64,000 nt of DNA from Erpobdella octoculata. Taxonomy: Eukaryota > Annelida > Clitellata > Hirudinida > Erpobdellidae. The stretch covers positions 6,361,737 through 6,425,736 of the forward strand of contig OZ022240.1 of assembly GCA_963978895.1 (NCBI GenBank), given 5' to 3'. Positions 1-13,705 of this stretch are shown here, one piece after another. Numbering within the stretch: position 1 is the stretch's first letter; every line of letters starts with the position of its first letter. A program made the translations under genes and the position numbers. A model generated the notes under the pieces. It searched no databases. It had not been told where the DNA came from and was given only the letters and a program-made list of their open reading frames with translations.

Positions 1-395
1 ATTTTTATGTAATTTTTATATTGTATTATAATTAATACAAATTACGATTTTTTAATATAATTTTTATATTGTATTGTAATACAAATTATGAATTTTTATT
101 TAATTTTTATATTGTATTATAATACAAATTATGATTTTTTTATATAATTTTTCTATTGTATTATAATACAAATTATGATTTTTTGATATATTTTTATATT
201 GTATTATAATACAAATTATGATTTTTATATAATTTTTATATTGTATTATAATACAAATTATGATTTTTTGATATAATTTTTCTATTGTATTATAATACAA
301 ATTATGTTTTTTTTATATAATTTTTATACTGTATTATAAAACAAATTCTGATTTTTGATATAATATTTATAAGGTATAGTAATACAAATTATGAA
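1..395. repeat. AT-rich minisatellite, about 43-45 bp unit
   Basis: About nine imperfect tandem copies of a 43-45 bp unit, each containing TTTTTATATTGTATTATAAT followed by ACAAATTATG. Copies differ by small indels. The array begins at the window edge, so its full length is unknown. The open frame across it on the minus strand only reflects the repeat. Confidence 0.85.
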
Positions 396-2510
<2,115 letters not shown>

Positions 2511-4939
2511 ATATATATAATTTTATTTATTTTATTTTTGGTCTTGCTTTTCTATTTTTTTCTACACATTAACACATTTTCATTATATTAATGTTAATAT
2601 GTTTTAATTTTATTTTTAGCACAAATTCTGTTTTTCGAATCACTGGAAAAAAATGTTTGCGTGTGAGAAAAAATTTGGCTCAGTGCACGTTGCTAAGGTA
2701 ACAAATTGGTTCAACTTGTGGGTGGGTGGGTGGGTGACGATAGTGGAAAAAATTATTTTTGTTGTTTGAATTAGCAAGAAGAAGACAACAAAACAAAAAA
2801 CCAATCTGCTTTGTTCGATGAAAAAAATTAAATAAAATAAATGATAATTGAAAAATCAATAAATGTATGAATTAAGAAACAAATTATTAATTAGTAAAAT
2901 AAGCAAATAAAATTTGAATTGCTTAAAAATATTGTAAAACTAAAATTCTTGCAAAAATAGTTTATAACCTGGTCAAGTTGTTCATAAAAGGATATTGGAC
3001 CCAAACAGCTATAATGATATTGGTTAAATATAGCTTATTTATAAAGCTATAAAAATACGGATAAGAGCTACAAAAGTAAGCTACACAAAAATATAACATT
3101 TTAACAAATAGCAAACAAGTTTCTAAAAATAAACTAAGATTATTAAAATTAAAAATAAATAAATTTTAATAATAATTATTAATAATTTTCTAAACTTGTC
3201 AATTAAACTATACAAACGACAATTTAATATTAGTTGAAATAAAATTGTATCATTTGTTATATGTGAGTTCAAAATTAATTTTTCAACTGTTATAGTTGAT
3301 GTTAATGTTCTAGAACTTAAATGTTCTAGGTTTGCGTTTGTCATAACTTGAAAACAGAAATATATAAGAATAAAGACAGTCCGGTTTGTTTGTTTTTATA
3401 GCTTTTATATTGCCGTCACTGTTGTATGCTTGCTTGTAACCTTGTTTGCTCTCTTGCTTGCTTATATCAGTCACAAAGAGCTTGTAAGTCAAAATTTACC
3501 CACTTTACTTTATGAAATTTCGTGTAAATATTTGTCAACAAATACTTTCTATTTAATTTTCAGCGTCACTGAATGATTCAAAATGATCCTATTTCCTGCT
3601 GACTTTCTATAAGAAATCGATTATAAAAAACTTCCTACGCAATTATTCATTCCTATAAAAAAATGTCTGCTCTATCGATTGTAATATAAATATAAAAAAA
3701 CGTCATTGGTTAACTGTTAAGTTCATTTGATAAAAAAAAACAATTTTTACTTTTATCTTAATTCTGAAATCAACTTTTAACCATTTCCCGTAATCCGATC
3801 AATCTGAAAATATTTACGTCAATTTGATAATTTAACAATATTAAGATTTTTATATTTATAGTGGAATAATGTTATATACAAATTTTATTGTAATTATTAA
3901 TTATCAGATTTTGTGTTCATGATCGCTAAATTATCAAGTTTATACCAAAACATTTTCTTCATTTACATAGTATTTAGAAGACTGTATTTCATGTTTATCT
4001 ATTTTATAAACTTATACCTTCATACAAAAAATATTTCCATTGAATTATTATTTGCCTATTTCTATTATATATAAATATTTTATCAAATGAAAATTATTCC
4101 AAAACATGCGAAACCGAAACCGAAAGCTATTTTCTGGAATTTTTGAAATCGGAGAAAAAGAAAAACGTTTGATCATGTTTGCCTGTTCTCAAAAATGTGG
4201 ATTGGAAAGGAGTGTGTGAATGAAAGAAAAAAATAGTAAGAAGGAAAAAGAAAGAGAAAAACATAGAGATAGAAAGAAGGAGAAAGCAAGAGAGAGAGAA
4301 AGAAAGAAAATGAAAAAGAGGAAAAAGGGGAAAAGAAGAGGTTGAAGCGGATGCTGGATAAGTTGCGTGGTTGATTAATGAGAGACCAGCCAGGATGCTG
4401 GGCATTAAACGTTTTATACGGCTCAATCGATTAGTAATTTTTAACCGGCCAAAAGACACTCGTCACGGTTGCCATAGAAACAAGAGATGTGCGGGCGGGA
4501 GACCGGTTCGAGCAAAGAACATTGAATAAGATTTAAATTTAATTAAACGGCGACCGACTGTTTCCCGGCTGATTGATAAATTGAATGATTGAAATTTCAG
4601 ATCAATCAGCATTTTCTTGGCGATCGCTTGCGATTAATTCACTTCTAGCGTCCATTAGTACTTTCGAGCGTGAGCGATAATGCGGATACGATTCAACCTT
4701 AGCTGCTTCGTGAGGAGATAAAATATAAATATTTAGAGGAATATATATATATATATATATTTATGAAAGGAAAGTGTAATTCTTTCGAAACGAAATCGTT
4801 TATCATTGTCAGAAGGAAGCTTCACGTCGTCATCGTCATCATAACCGCCATCCTGTTCATGCTGCCTGCTTTCCGTGAGTCGTTTCGTGATGATGGCCAA
4901 AGATAAATAGGGAGAAACATAGTAAACAGGATATTCGTA
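2511..4939. other. No gene recognised
   Basis: AT-rich sequence with stop codons in all frames at short spacing. The minus-strand open frame at 4127-4459 lies over a GAAA/GAGA purine tract (about 4220-4345) and has no recognisable domain. A short (TA)n sits near 4742-4760. Confidence 0.4.
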
Positions 4940-5720
4940 ACTACGATGACAGTGATGATAATGATGGTGATTATGGTGATGATAACGCTTATGATAATGA
5001 CGGTGATGATGGTGATGATAATGATTATGAGAATGATGGTGATGGTGGTGATGATGATGGTGACATTGACGTTGACGATAACGACGACGACGACGACGAC
5101 TACGAAGACGACGACGACGACGATGACGATGACGGTGACGGTGACGATGACGATGATGATGATGATGGTGATAGTGGTATTGATGATTGATAGTGGTGGC
5201 TGTTTTTGTTTTTTAGGTTGGTGACAGTCACAATGATCCTAGTGGTGATAGTTGTAGAAATAATAGTGGTTGTGCTGTTGATGATAATAACGGTTTTAAT
5301 GATGATGACGATTCTGATTAGGGCGACGAAAACAACGATGATGGTGACGATGCCGATGATGGAAGTGATGGCGCCAATGATTGAAGCTCGTGACAGCCAA
5401 TGGAAAGTGAAAATGACTGAGAAAGACGAATGATGTTGATAAAGACATTGATAATGATTAATGGTAATATTGGTGGAAGGAGATGGTGATGCAATGATGG
5501 TCGCTTGTGTGTGTGTCTGCTTGAGCATTGTTTATGGTGGAACTAACTGTGTGACGGGAGCGATATGAGGACGCTAGTCATGGTGGTCATGATGACAATG
5601 ATGGAGAGAGGTGGTGATGATGATCGTGGTGGTCATGATGACGATGATGGAGAGAGGTGGTGATGATGATCGTGGTGGTGGTGATCATCGTAGTGGAGAT
5701 GATGATAATAATGGTTTTAT
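4940..5720. repeat. Degenerate GAT/GAC trinucleotide-rich low-complexity tract
   Basis: About 780 bp of imperfect GAT, GGT and GAC triplets. Both strands are open in several frames, which is expected of this composition. Within it a unit of about 53 bp (GATGGAGAGAGGTGGTGATG core) is duplicated in tandem near 5580-5690. Not a gene. Confidence 0.8.
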
Positions 5721-7555
5721 CTGCTTTCTTGATGATAACGTGCCAAAAACTCTGAAACGGATAGCAGAACTAACTTCAAAGTATCGAATGAATCTTTCCA
5801 GAAACACAGACATTCACCTTTCTTGTCTCAGGAAATACTCAACATTATAAAACTGTTTTGAAGGTTTTTGTTTAAGTTTTTGTTCAAATAAAACATGCAA
5901 CCATTTATTGAAGGTTTTTTTAAATAAAACTTTATTGAAAAACATTCTCGAGAGTTTTTTACTAAAGCAAAAATTAGGCAAATATTGAATTCATTCTTTT
6001 TATTTATTTATTTTTTTAACTACAAAAACTGTGAAATTTTGTGTGAAAACCAGTTTGAGCATTTTATAAACAGATTTTTGTTTCATAACCACTAACTAAG
6101 AAGTGTTGAAAGCAGTTCACCATAACATTAGAGTGGCTGTATATTGTATTTATTTTAATTATTGCTAAACAACATCATTTAATTATCACCATCAAACGGT
6201 CCTTGTCTTGGCCTCAGAGTCACCAGCCTCTCTTGCTTACTAACTTTAAGGGTTGATAATTTTTCCTAGCTATAATTTTCTCCTGGTTACCACCTTTTCG
6301 TGGTTACAAACCATTTATGGTGACTAAAATTTAATAGTTAAAAACATATTTTGGTTACCAATTTATTGAGTGGCATTAATTTTTTGAAAGTTATTTTTAT
6401 ATGTGGAAATGCTAGTACTTTTTTTTAATGTTTTAAACTAGTGATAACCGTTCAAAAATTACGGATTTTGTTTAAATACTAACATATAATTAACAATATT
6501 TTGCGTTTGCAGCGCCACCTAGCAGCGTTACGCGCAGTTCTTATATACATACATACATACATAGAGACACACACACAAAATTTTGATGCTGATAGTTTTT
6601 GAAACCAGAAATTTTTTAACACATTGCAATTTGTAGGTGACTAAAATTTTTAATTGTTTTTAAAAACAATGGACCAAAAATACGAAAGAAAATTGAAAAT
6701 GAGAAAAAGAGAAAATTAGTTTCTTGCGTGTCTTAAAATTCCATCCTTCCACGAAGAAAAAAACGCGAAGTTAAAAAAAACTTGTCCTTTGACCCGGGGT
6801 TGAATCAATGTCACATTTGTGACAAAAATTTATGCCATATAAGGAAAACAGATTATAAGAGAAATAAGTCATCGTTTTCTTTCTTATGAACATCATCTCC
6901 TTCGTTGCAAAGGAAATTCAAAGTTGATCTCTCAAGATAAATTCATTTTTAAATCTATAGAAAGGTTTGCTGGAGTAAAATCGTTTCTTAATTTTATTAA
7001 ATACATACAAATGTTAAAAAATAGAAAAAGAAGAAGAAGAAAAGTAGAAAATTAATTAAGAAGAAGAATATGAAGAGGATGATGATGATGGTGGAGTTGG
7101 TGTTAGTGGTGGTGGTGGTTGTGGTGGTGGTGGTGGTTGTGGTGGTGGTGGTGGTTGTGGTGGTGGTTGTGGTTGTGGTTGTGCTGCTCTATGCGTTGGG
7201 AGCTCTCAACAAACACGGAGAATTAACTACCATTGAACGAAAAATGGTAAAGTTTCCTAGTGACTCAATGATTTCAAAAATGATTTTTGGCCTCCCAAAA
7301 GTATCAATGTACAAAAGAAATTATAAAAATAACCGCCATCTTGTTGTCTGTTTGAGATTTTGTTTGTCCGCGAATTCCATGCGATGGTGTTTTTTTAAAC
7401 ATGCACCCGATATTGATTACCACCTAGCGAAAAAAGTAAAAAGTTATAAAATTTTAAATTCAAAGGGCTAAAGTTTGCACCTATCGAAAAAATTCAAACG
7501 CTTACAAAATTTCACCCATCAAAAACAAAAAAGTAGAAATCAATTTTTACATCAT
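5721..7555. other. No gene recognised; GGT/TGG tract at 7075-7185
   Basis: AT-rich unannotated DNA. The only long open frame (7070-7471) begins in a (GTG/GGT)n tract that translates to poly-valine and has no recognisable domain downstream. It is treated as a composition artefact. Confidence 0.4.
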
Positions 7556-7800
7556 AAAAATACATTTTCTAAAAAACAACGTTTCTCTTGCGCCCTAAAA
7601 AGTATAGAATAATATTCCTATATCCATATACAACAAAAAAAGTTGTGGGCGCATATAGGCTACAACATAAAAAATTTAGTAAAACAAATTATTATAAAAA
7701 ATAATGCGCCCGCAACGTTTTTGTTGTATATGAATTATAGGAATATTATTTATACTTTTTAGAGCGCAAAAAAAAGTTGTTTTTAAAAAATGTATTTTTA
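7556..7800. mobile_element. Foldback MITE with ~97-bp inverted arms
   Basis: Two arms, 7556-7654 and 7704-7800, are imperfect reverse complements joined by a spacer of about 50 bp. Matching blocks include AGTATAGAATAATATTCCTA against TAGGAATATTATTTATACTT, and GTTGTGGGCGCAT against ATGCGCCCGCAAC. This is the shape of a non-autonomous foldback DNA element. No transposase or clear target duplication is visible, so the superfamily is unassigned. Confidence 0.7.
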
Positions 7801-8159
7801 ATAGTGTAAAATTTAGAATAATACCGTATAGCGTATAAGCACAAGGTACAGAAGTAGCTACTAGCTTTTATTATAATTTTGGTATTGTCGTTGATTCCAG
7901 ACTAAAATATGAAACTCGTGTTAACATTTTCATCCATAAAGCTGCCATAATATCTTGTCTATTACCAGATTTCAGCTGTGTCAGCTGATTAGAGATTACT
8001 TAAACTTGCAGTTTGCATCTTTTTCACACCACTTAGGATCTCACCACTGTAGATACATTATTACCTTATCAATAGGATTGGAAAGATTTAAAAAATCCAC
8101 TTGATTTATCCTCCTCTGGTCTTTCTTAAGAAAATCTTATGAATATCGGTTCAAACTTT

Positions 8160-8520
<361 letters not shown>

Positions 8521-8537
8521 TCTTAACTATATATATC

Positions 8538-8613
8538 TCACCATAATTTCGAAGTTAGAATAATTTCGAAGTTAGAATAATTTCGAAGTTAGAACAATTT
8601 TGAAGTTAGAAAA
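8538..8613. repeat. ~18-bp tandem repeat
   Basis: About four copies of ATAATTTCGAAGTTAGA with small changes, ending about 200 bp before LINE ORF1. It could be part of the element's 5' UTR, as some non-LTR elements carry 5' tandem units, or unrelated flank. Confidence 0.75.
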
Positions 8614-8810
8614 TTTTCGATAGAGTGGATCTTCTCAGATACAAAGATAAGTGTTATTTTTATTCTTACAATTAATGCAACGATTCTTGTTAAGAATAAA
8701 ACTAACTTTGCTTAAACACGTTTTGTAAAAGGCTCGTGGGCGATAAGCCTGGTATTATCGGTCACAAATTATATTAGTGTAGGTTATTTCCAATTAAGGT
8801 TGTTTAAATT

Positions 8811-9782
8811 ATGCCTCCTAAAAATAAAAAAGAAACTTGTTTAGAAAACCCATCTCCTGCTGAGGTGCTTGGTCTTCGGCTTTGTGACTGCTGTTTAAAA
8901 TCGAATGAGGACAGTTTGAAGATCCTGGTAGAAATAAAAGAGTTACAGCCAACACATAATGAGCTTAGAGAAACTGCTCATGAAATAAGAGAGATGAAGC
9001 ACGTTTTAAAAAAAAATGAGAACATGGCATTAGCAATAGAAAAGCAGGCTATTGAAATTAAAGAATTAATTTTGAAAATTGATAATCTCACGAGCAGCAC
9101 GACGAAAAGTTTGGATGAAAACAAAAAGACTACAAAGGAGTGGTCTAGTTTGTTTAAAGAGAAGGTTGAAGGTTTGGTTTCAGGTGGATCGGCACAGAAA
9201 TCTGTGATGGAGTCCTGGGCAGGAGTTGTGGGGGAAGTGGTTAAGAAAAACGTGCAGGAGGTAAACAAAGAGGTGCATCTTGTTTGTAAAGCTATCGAGA
9301 AAACTAATAATAAAATTAAAATTAGCAACGATTTAGAAGATAGGGCAAATAACATTTTATTATACAGGGTAGCTGAATTAAAAGATCAAGATGTTACGAA
9401 ATGCGTGTCTTATGATAAGACGCAAGTTCTTAAGCTATGTTCCCAATTATCAGGGGGGCATATTGGCGAATTTGCTATAAAAGCTATATTTAGACTAGGG
9501 GCTAAGAGTGATAAAATACGACCAATATTGGTAAAATTCAATGATAAAATTGCTAAAAATATTATAATGGAAAATTTAGTTAAGATTAGACAGTTAGATG
9601 AAAATCTGAAAAACGTTGGTATTAGTCACGATCTAAATGTCGAACAAAGATCCGAAAGAAATAGATTGGTGGAAGAAGCTAAAAAACTGCAAAGTGAAAA
9701 TAAGGGGGAATTCATGTTTCGGGTAAGGGGTCCACCAGAAAATATGAAGGTAATAAAAATAAAAAAGAATGCAATCAGTTAA
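8811..9782 (+). CDS. LINE ORF1 protein: coiled coil plus RRM-like region
   Basis: A 323-residue protein starting at ATG 8811. Residues about 20-180 are rich in charged heptad-like sequence (repeats such as EIKELQ and EIREMKH), consistent with a trimerising coiled coil. A Cys pair (CDCC) lies near residue 25. Residues about 180-315 (NNILLYRV, then AIFRLGAK and ILVKFND, ending FMFRVRGPP) resemble the RRM/C-terminal nucleic-acid-binding part of LINE ORF1 proteins. By family role it binds element RNA and acts as a chaperone in the RNP. It ends 15 bp before the first ATG of ORF2, as expected of a bicistronic element. The ORF is intact; the domain assignment is inferred from the sequence pattern. 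Confidence 0.8.
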   Translation: MPPKNKKETCLENPSPAEVLGLRLCDCCLKSNEDSLKILVEIKELQPTHNELRETAHEIREMKHVLKKNENMALAIEKQAIEIKELILKIDNLTSSTTKSLDENKKTTKEWSSLFKEKVEGLVSGGSAQKSVMESWAGVVGEVVKKNVQEVNKEVHLVCKAIEKTNNKIKISNDLEDRANNILLYRVAELKDQDVTKCVSYDKTQVLKLCSQLSGGHIGEFAIKAIFRLGAKSDKIRPILVKFNDKIAKNIIMENLVKIRQLDENLKNVGISHDLNVEQRSERNRLVEEAKKLQSENKGEFMFRVRGPPENMKVIKIKKNAIS

Positions 9783-9796
9783 ACGTTTTGAACATT

Positions 9797-12676
9797 ATGT
9801 ATTCAAATGTAGATTGCATTACTAATAAAATGAGTGAGATAAGATTATTAGTAGATACAGATGACGTAACAAAAGATATCTTAATTTTTACTGAGGTTAA
9901 CGCAAAATATTATGTAAATGAATTTATTGAATCCGAATTCTGGATAAACAATTTTAATTTGCATTCATATAATTTTATGAAAAAAGGATTTAGAGGTATA
10001 TTTTGTTATGTTAGATATGATATTAAGTGCCAAATTATAAATTTAGGAATAGATTTCAATGAATATATGTGTATTAAAATAGATGAAAATCCTGATATTT
10101 TTATTCTTATCATCTATAGGAGTCCGAATTCAGGTAGAGAAAATAATAATAATTTATTTTTACTGTTAGAAGCTTTCCAATCTAAAATAGGAGTAAAATT
10201 AATAATTGGAGATTTTAACTTTCCAAACGTTGACTGGAAAAATAATACTTACAAATCAAATTTTAAGTCATCTGAAGATAAACTGATCAACTTTTTAAAT
10301 GATAATTTTTTAACTCAACTAATTAAGGAATCTACAAGGTGTCGCGGATCTCAAAAGCAGTCCATTCTAGACTTGCTTCTAGTCGAGGACGTCGATTTAA
10401 TCAAAAATTTAGTATATAATTCCCCACTAGGTAAAAGTGATCATTGTGTGTTAAATTTCTCCTTTATTAGAAATTTTTATAAATCAAAAACCATTAACAA
10501 TATATCCAAATTTGATTTTAACAGTGGAAAATATAATTTGATGAACGATTATTTGATTGAGAATCTGTACTGTGATGGGTCGGAAATAGATAACAATGTT
10601 GCAAGTAAAGACTCGGTTAACAATATGTGGCATTACTTTTGTCAAGTAATGAATGAAGCTATTAGGAATTATATTCCTGTCATTGATGCTGATAGAATTT
10701 TAAGATTTAAGTGCCATAAAAGAAAATTACCTAAAAATGTGGTTGAGCAATGCAGGACAAAAAATAAACTATGGAAAAAGTTTATCCGAACTAGAGATAA
10801 TAATATTTTTGCAGAATTTAAAAATATCAGAAACAAATTAAGGAAATCAATTAATAAAATTAAAGAAGCTGAGACACTGAAATTGGCCAAAAAAATTAAG
10901 ACCAATCCTAAGGTTTTTTGGCAACATATAAATAAAAACAGAAACTGTCAAACTAAGTTAGAATATATGATAAAAACTGATATAAACGGGTCTGCAACAA
11001 CTATAACTTGTGACGTTGATATGGCAAATTGTTTAGCTGAATTTTTTAAAAGCGTTTATATAAGCAATGATAGTCTAGAAATAAGTCCCACAATTAACAA
11101 TAATATTATTGTCCACATAATGGAGGAAGTAATAATAAACAAATACGCGGTCGAAAATAAAATTAATAAATTAAATAAGTACAAATCGGCAGGACCAGAT
11201 AATATTTTTTCAAGGGTTCTGATAGAATGTAAAAATTCTATTTCTAGCTATTTAAGCAATTTATACAACAAATCACTGCAAGCTCAAATGGTCCCTGATG
11301 ATTGGAAGTATACCATCATTACCCCAGTTTATAAGAAAGGTGATAAAAATACTGCAAGTAATTATAGGCCAGTCTCTTTAAGTTGTATCTGCTGTAAACT
11401 GTTAGAATCATTGATTAAGGATGAATTAATAATACATTTTGATAGAAATAAGCTTCTAGATTATAGGCAATACGGCTTTACGAGAGGAAAGTCAACTACA
11501 ATTCAGTTGTTAAAATTGATGGATATGTGGAGCAGTGCATTAGATAAAGGGGAAACAATAGACGTGGTATATACGGATTTTGAAAAAGCGTTTGACCGTG
11601 TATCTCATGCAAAGTTAATTGATAAACTAGAAAATTATGGCGTCAATGGAGGCTTAATTAATTGGATTAAAGATTATTTAACAAACAGAACAAGTAGTGT
11701 TAGGGTTAATAATAGCACATCTAATAGATTTAAAGTTACAAGTGGGGTACCTCAAGGTAGTGTTTTAGGGCCACTACTTTACATAATTTATGTCAATGAC
11801 ATGTTTGAAATAGTTAAGAATAACTCGGCGGAGCTGTTTATGTACGCAGACGACGCCAAAATATTTAAAACTATAAAAAGCAGTGATGATCGATTGATAT
11901 TGCAGAGCTGTTTAAATTCATTAGGAGATTGGAGTAAAAAATGGGAAATTAAGCTAAATGCTGGTAAATGTGTTGCGGTGAGATATGGACGCCAATTAGA
12001 TGATCGTCGGCTATATAATATAGAAGGAGTGGAACTTAATTTTCTTGACAAAATAAAAGATTTAGGTGTTACATTCCAGAGTTCACTAACATTTGTAGAT
12101 CACATTTATGAAATAATTAAAAAATGTTTTTCACTGTTAGGTATAATTTCACGAAATTTTAAAGATTTAACAAAAGATTCTTTTATATTGATTTATAAAG
12201 CTTTGGTTAGATCCAGATTGGAGTATGCAGTCAGTGTGTGGTCACCATGGAAGAAAAAAGACATAGAAGCCATTGAAAGAGTCCAGAAGAGAGCAACAAA
12301 AATGGTCAAGGCATGCAAGGGATTGAAATATGAAGACAGGTTGAGAATTTTGAAGCTTCCTTGTTTAAAGTACAGAAGACTGAGAGGGGACCTGATCATG
12401 CTCTACAATTTTATTCAAGACAAAGAAGGACGTTTGTGTTTTCCTAATATAAAGATATCAGAAGAAAGAAGAACAAGAGGTCACAAGTTCAAACTGGAAA
12501 CACAAAGATTCAACGGCAACTGCAGAAAATATTCCTTCCTGACCAGATCGACTGCAATTTGGAACAACCTCCCTTCGAAAATCGTAGAAGCCGATCAAGT
12601 TAATGAATTTAAAAGATTAATCGACTGTCATTTCGAAATAAGCGACATTATGTACAACTATAAAAAGGATTTTTAA
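9797..12676 (+). CDS. LINE ORF2: EEP endonuclease and reverse transcriptase
   Basis: 959 residues from ATG 9797; the frame is also open 9 bp further upstream through a TTG. The N-terminal part is an exonuclease-endonuclease-phosphatase fold with IIYRSPNS, GDFNFPNVDW (about residue 137) and the terminal SDHCVLNF (about 213). The RT follows: SAGPDNI, YRPVSL, DFEKAFDRV (about 593), SGVPQGSVLGPLLY (about 648) and the catalytic YADD (about 681). The C-terminal region has VQKRATKMV, YEDRLRILKLP and RTRGHKFKL, typical of CR1-like elements. The product nicks DNA and primes reverse transcription of element RNA at the target. All catalytic motifs visible by eye are present and no frameshift is seen, so activity is possible. 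Confidence 0.93.
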   Translation: MYSNVDCITNKMSEIRLLVDTDDVTKDILIFTEVNAKYYVNEFIESEFWINNFNLHSYNFMKKGFRGIFCYVRYDIKCQIINLGIDFNEYMCIKIDENPDIFILIIYRSPNSGRENNNNLFLLLEAFQSKIGVKLIIGDFNFPNVDWKNNTYKSNFKSSEDKLINFLNDNFLTQLIKESTRCRGSQKQSILDLLLVEDVDLIKNLVYNSPLGKSDHCVLNFSFIRNFYKSKTINNISKFDFNSGKYNLMNDYLIENLYCDGSEIDNNVASKDSVNNMWHYFCQVMNEAIRNYIPVIDADRILRFKCHKRKLPKNVVEQCRTKNKLWKKFIRTRDNNIFAEFKNIRNKLRKSINKIKEAETLKLAKKIKTNPKVFWQHINKNRNCQTKLEYMIKTDINGSATTITCDVDMANCLAEFFKSVYISNDSLEISPTINNNIIVHIMEEVIINKYAVENKINKLNKYKSAGPDNIFSRVLIECKNSISSYLSNLYNKSLQAQMVPDDWKYTIITPVYKKGDKNTASNYRPVSLSCICCKLLESLIKDELIIHFDRNKLLDYRQYGFTRGKSTTIQLLKLMDMWSSALDKGETIDVVYTDFEKAFDRVSHAKLIDKLENYGVNGGLINWIKDYLTNRTSSVRVNNSTSNRFKVTSGVPQGSVLGPLLYIIYVNDMFEIVKNNSAELFMYADDAKIFKTIKSSDDRLILQSCLNSLGDWSKKWEIKLNAGKCVAVRYGRQLDDRRLYNIEGVELNFLDKIKDLGVTFQSSLTFVDHIYEIIKKCFSLLGIISRNFKDLTKDSFILIYKALVRSRLEYAVSVWSPWKKKDIEAIERVQKRATKMVKACKGLKYEDRLRILKLPCLKYRRLRGDLIMLYNFIQDKEGRLCFPNIKISEERRTRGHKFKLETQRFNGNCRKYSFLTRSTAIWNNLPSKIVEADQVNEFKRLIDCHFEISDIMYNYKKDF

Positions 12677-12787
12677 TAATATATACATACATTTATTTAA
12701 AGAACATATATATGAACAATATTTTATATAATTCTAGATATGGGCATAGAGACATATAGTTTGCGCCCATCATTTCCTTTATGTTAT

Positions 12788-12788
12788 G

Positions 12789-12842
<54 letters not shown>
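12788..12842. repeat. (TA)n microsatellite
   Basis: A pure AT dinucleotide run directly after the LINE 3' tail. Confidence 0.95.
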
Positions 12843-13262
<420 letters not shown>

Positions 13263-13423
13263 GTTTTTTACAATATTTCGGCACTAAATGCTCACTCAAA
13301 GTATGTATGTGTGTATGTATCTATGTATGTATGTATGTATGTATGTATGTATGTATGTATGTATGTATGTATGTATGTATGTATGTATGTATGTATGTAT
13401 GTATGTATGTATGTATGTATGTA

Positions 13424-13456
<33 letters not shown>

Positions 13457-13475
13457 ATGTATGTATGTGTGTGTG
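13263..13475. repeat. (TATG)n and (TG)n microsatellite
   Basis: After a short spacer containing CAATATTTCGGCACTAAATG, TATG repeats run from about 13300 to 13475 with interspersed (TG)n stretches. The last TGTGTGTG run at about 13466-13476 directly abuts the 3' end of the RLE retrotransposon. ORFs across it (MYVC repeats) are artefacts. Confidence 0.95.
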
Positions 13476-13705
13476 TTATAACTCTTTGGGAGCTTTCGTC
13501 GCCGAAGGTCTTCAGAAGAAGAACCTCTCATTTTTAGCGTTTCGGCCCTTAAACTTCTTGACGCTTTTAAGAGAGGTGGGCCCACGTCCGTTGATCAGGC
13601 GGATACCCTTCGGCGAGAAAAATTTCCAAATTCCTAACTTGAAACACGAAAATTCAAAGTTCAGCAGAAAACTGTTCGAAACAAGACTTGAAATCGCCGG
13701 AACGA

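Larger units (their letters stand above)
8640..12790 (+). mobile_element. CR1/Jockey-group non-LTR retrotransposon, both ORFs open
   Basis: The element comprises ORF1 (8811-9782), a short gap, ORF2 with apurinic-type endonuclease and reverse transcriptase (9797-12676), and a short 3' UTR ending in TTATGTTATGTTATA just before a TA microsatellite. The ATGTT-type tail is shared with a second CR1-like fragment ending near 51440, which suggests a clade-specific 3' end. The 5' boundary is not defined and is put roughly at 8640. Both ORFs are uninterrupted over 3.9 kb in decaying AT-rich DNA, so the insertion is young or the copy is under recent selection. Clade placement (CR1, Rex1 or L2-like) is by motif memory only. 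Confidence 0.85.
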
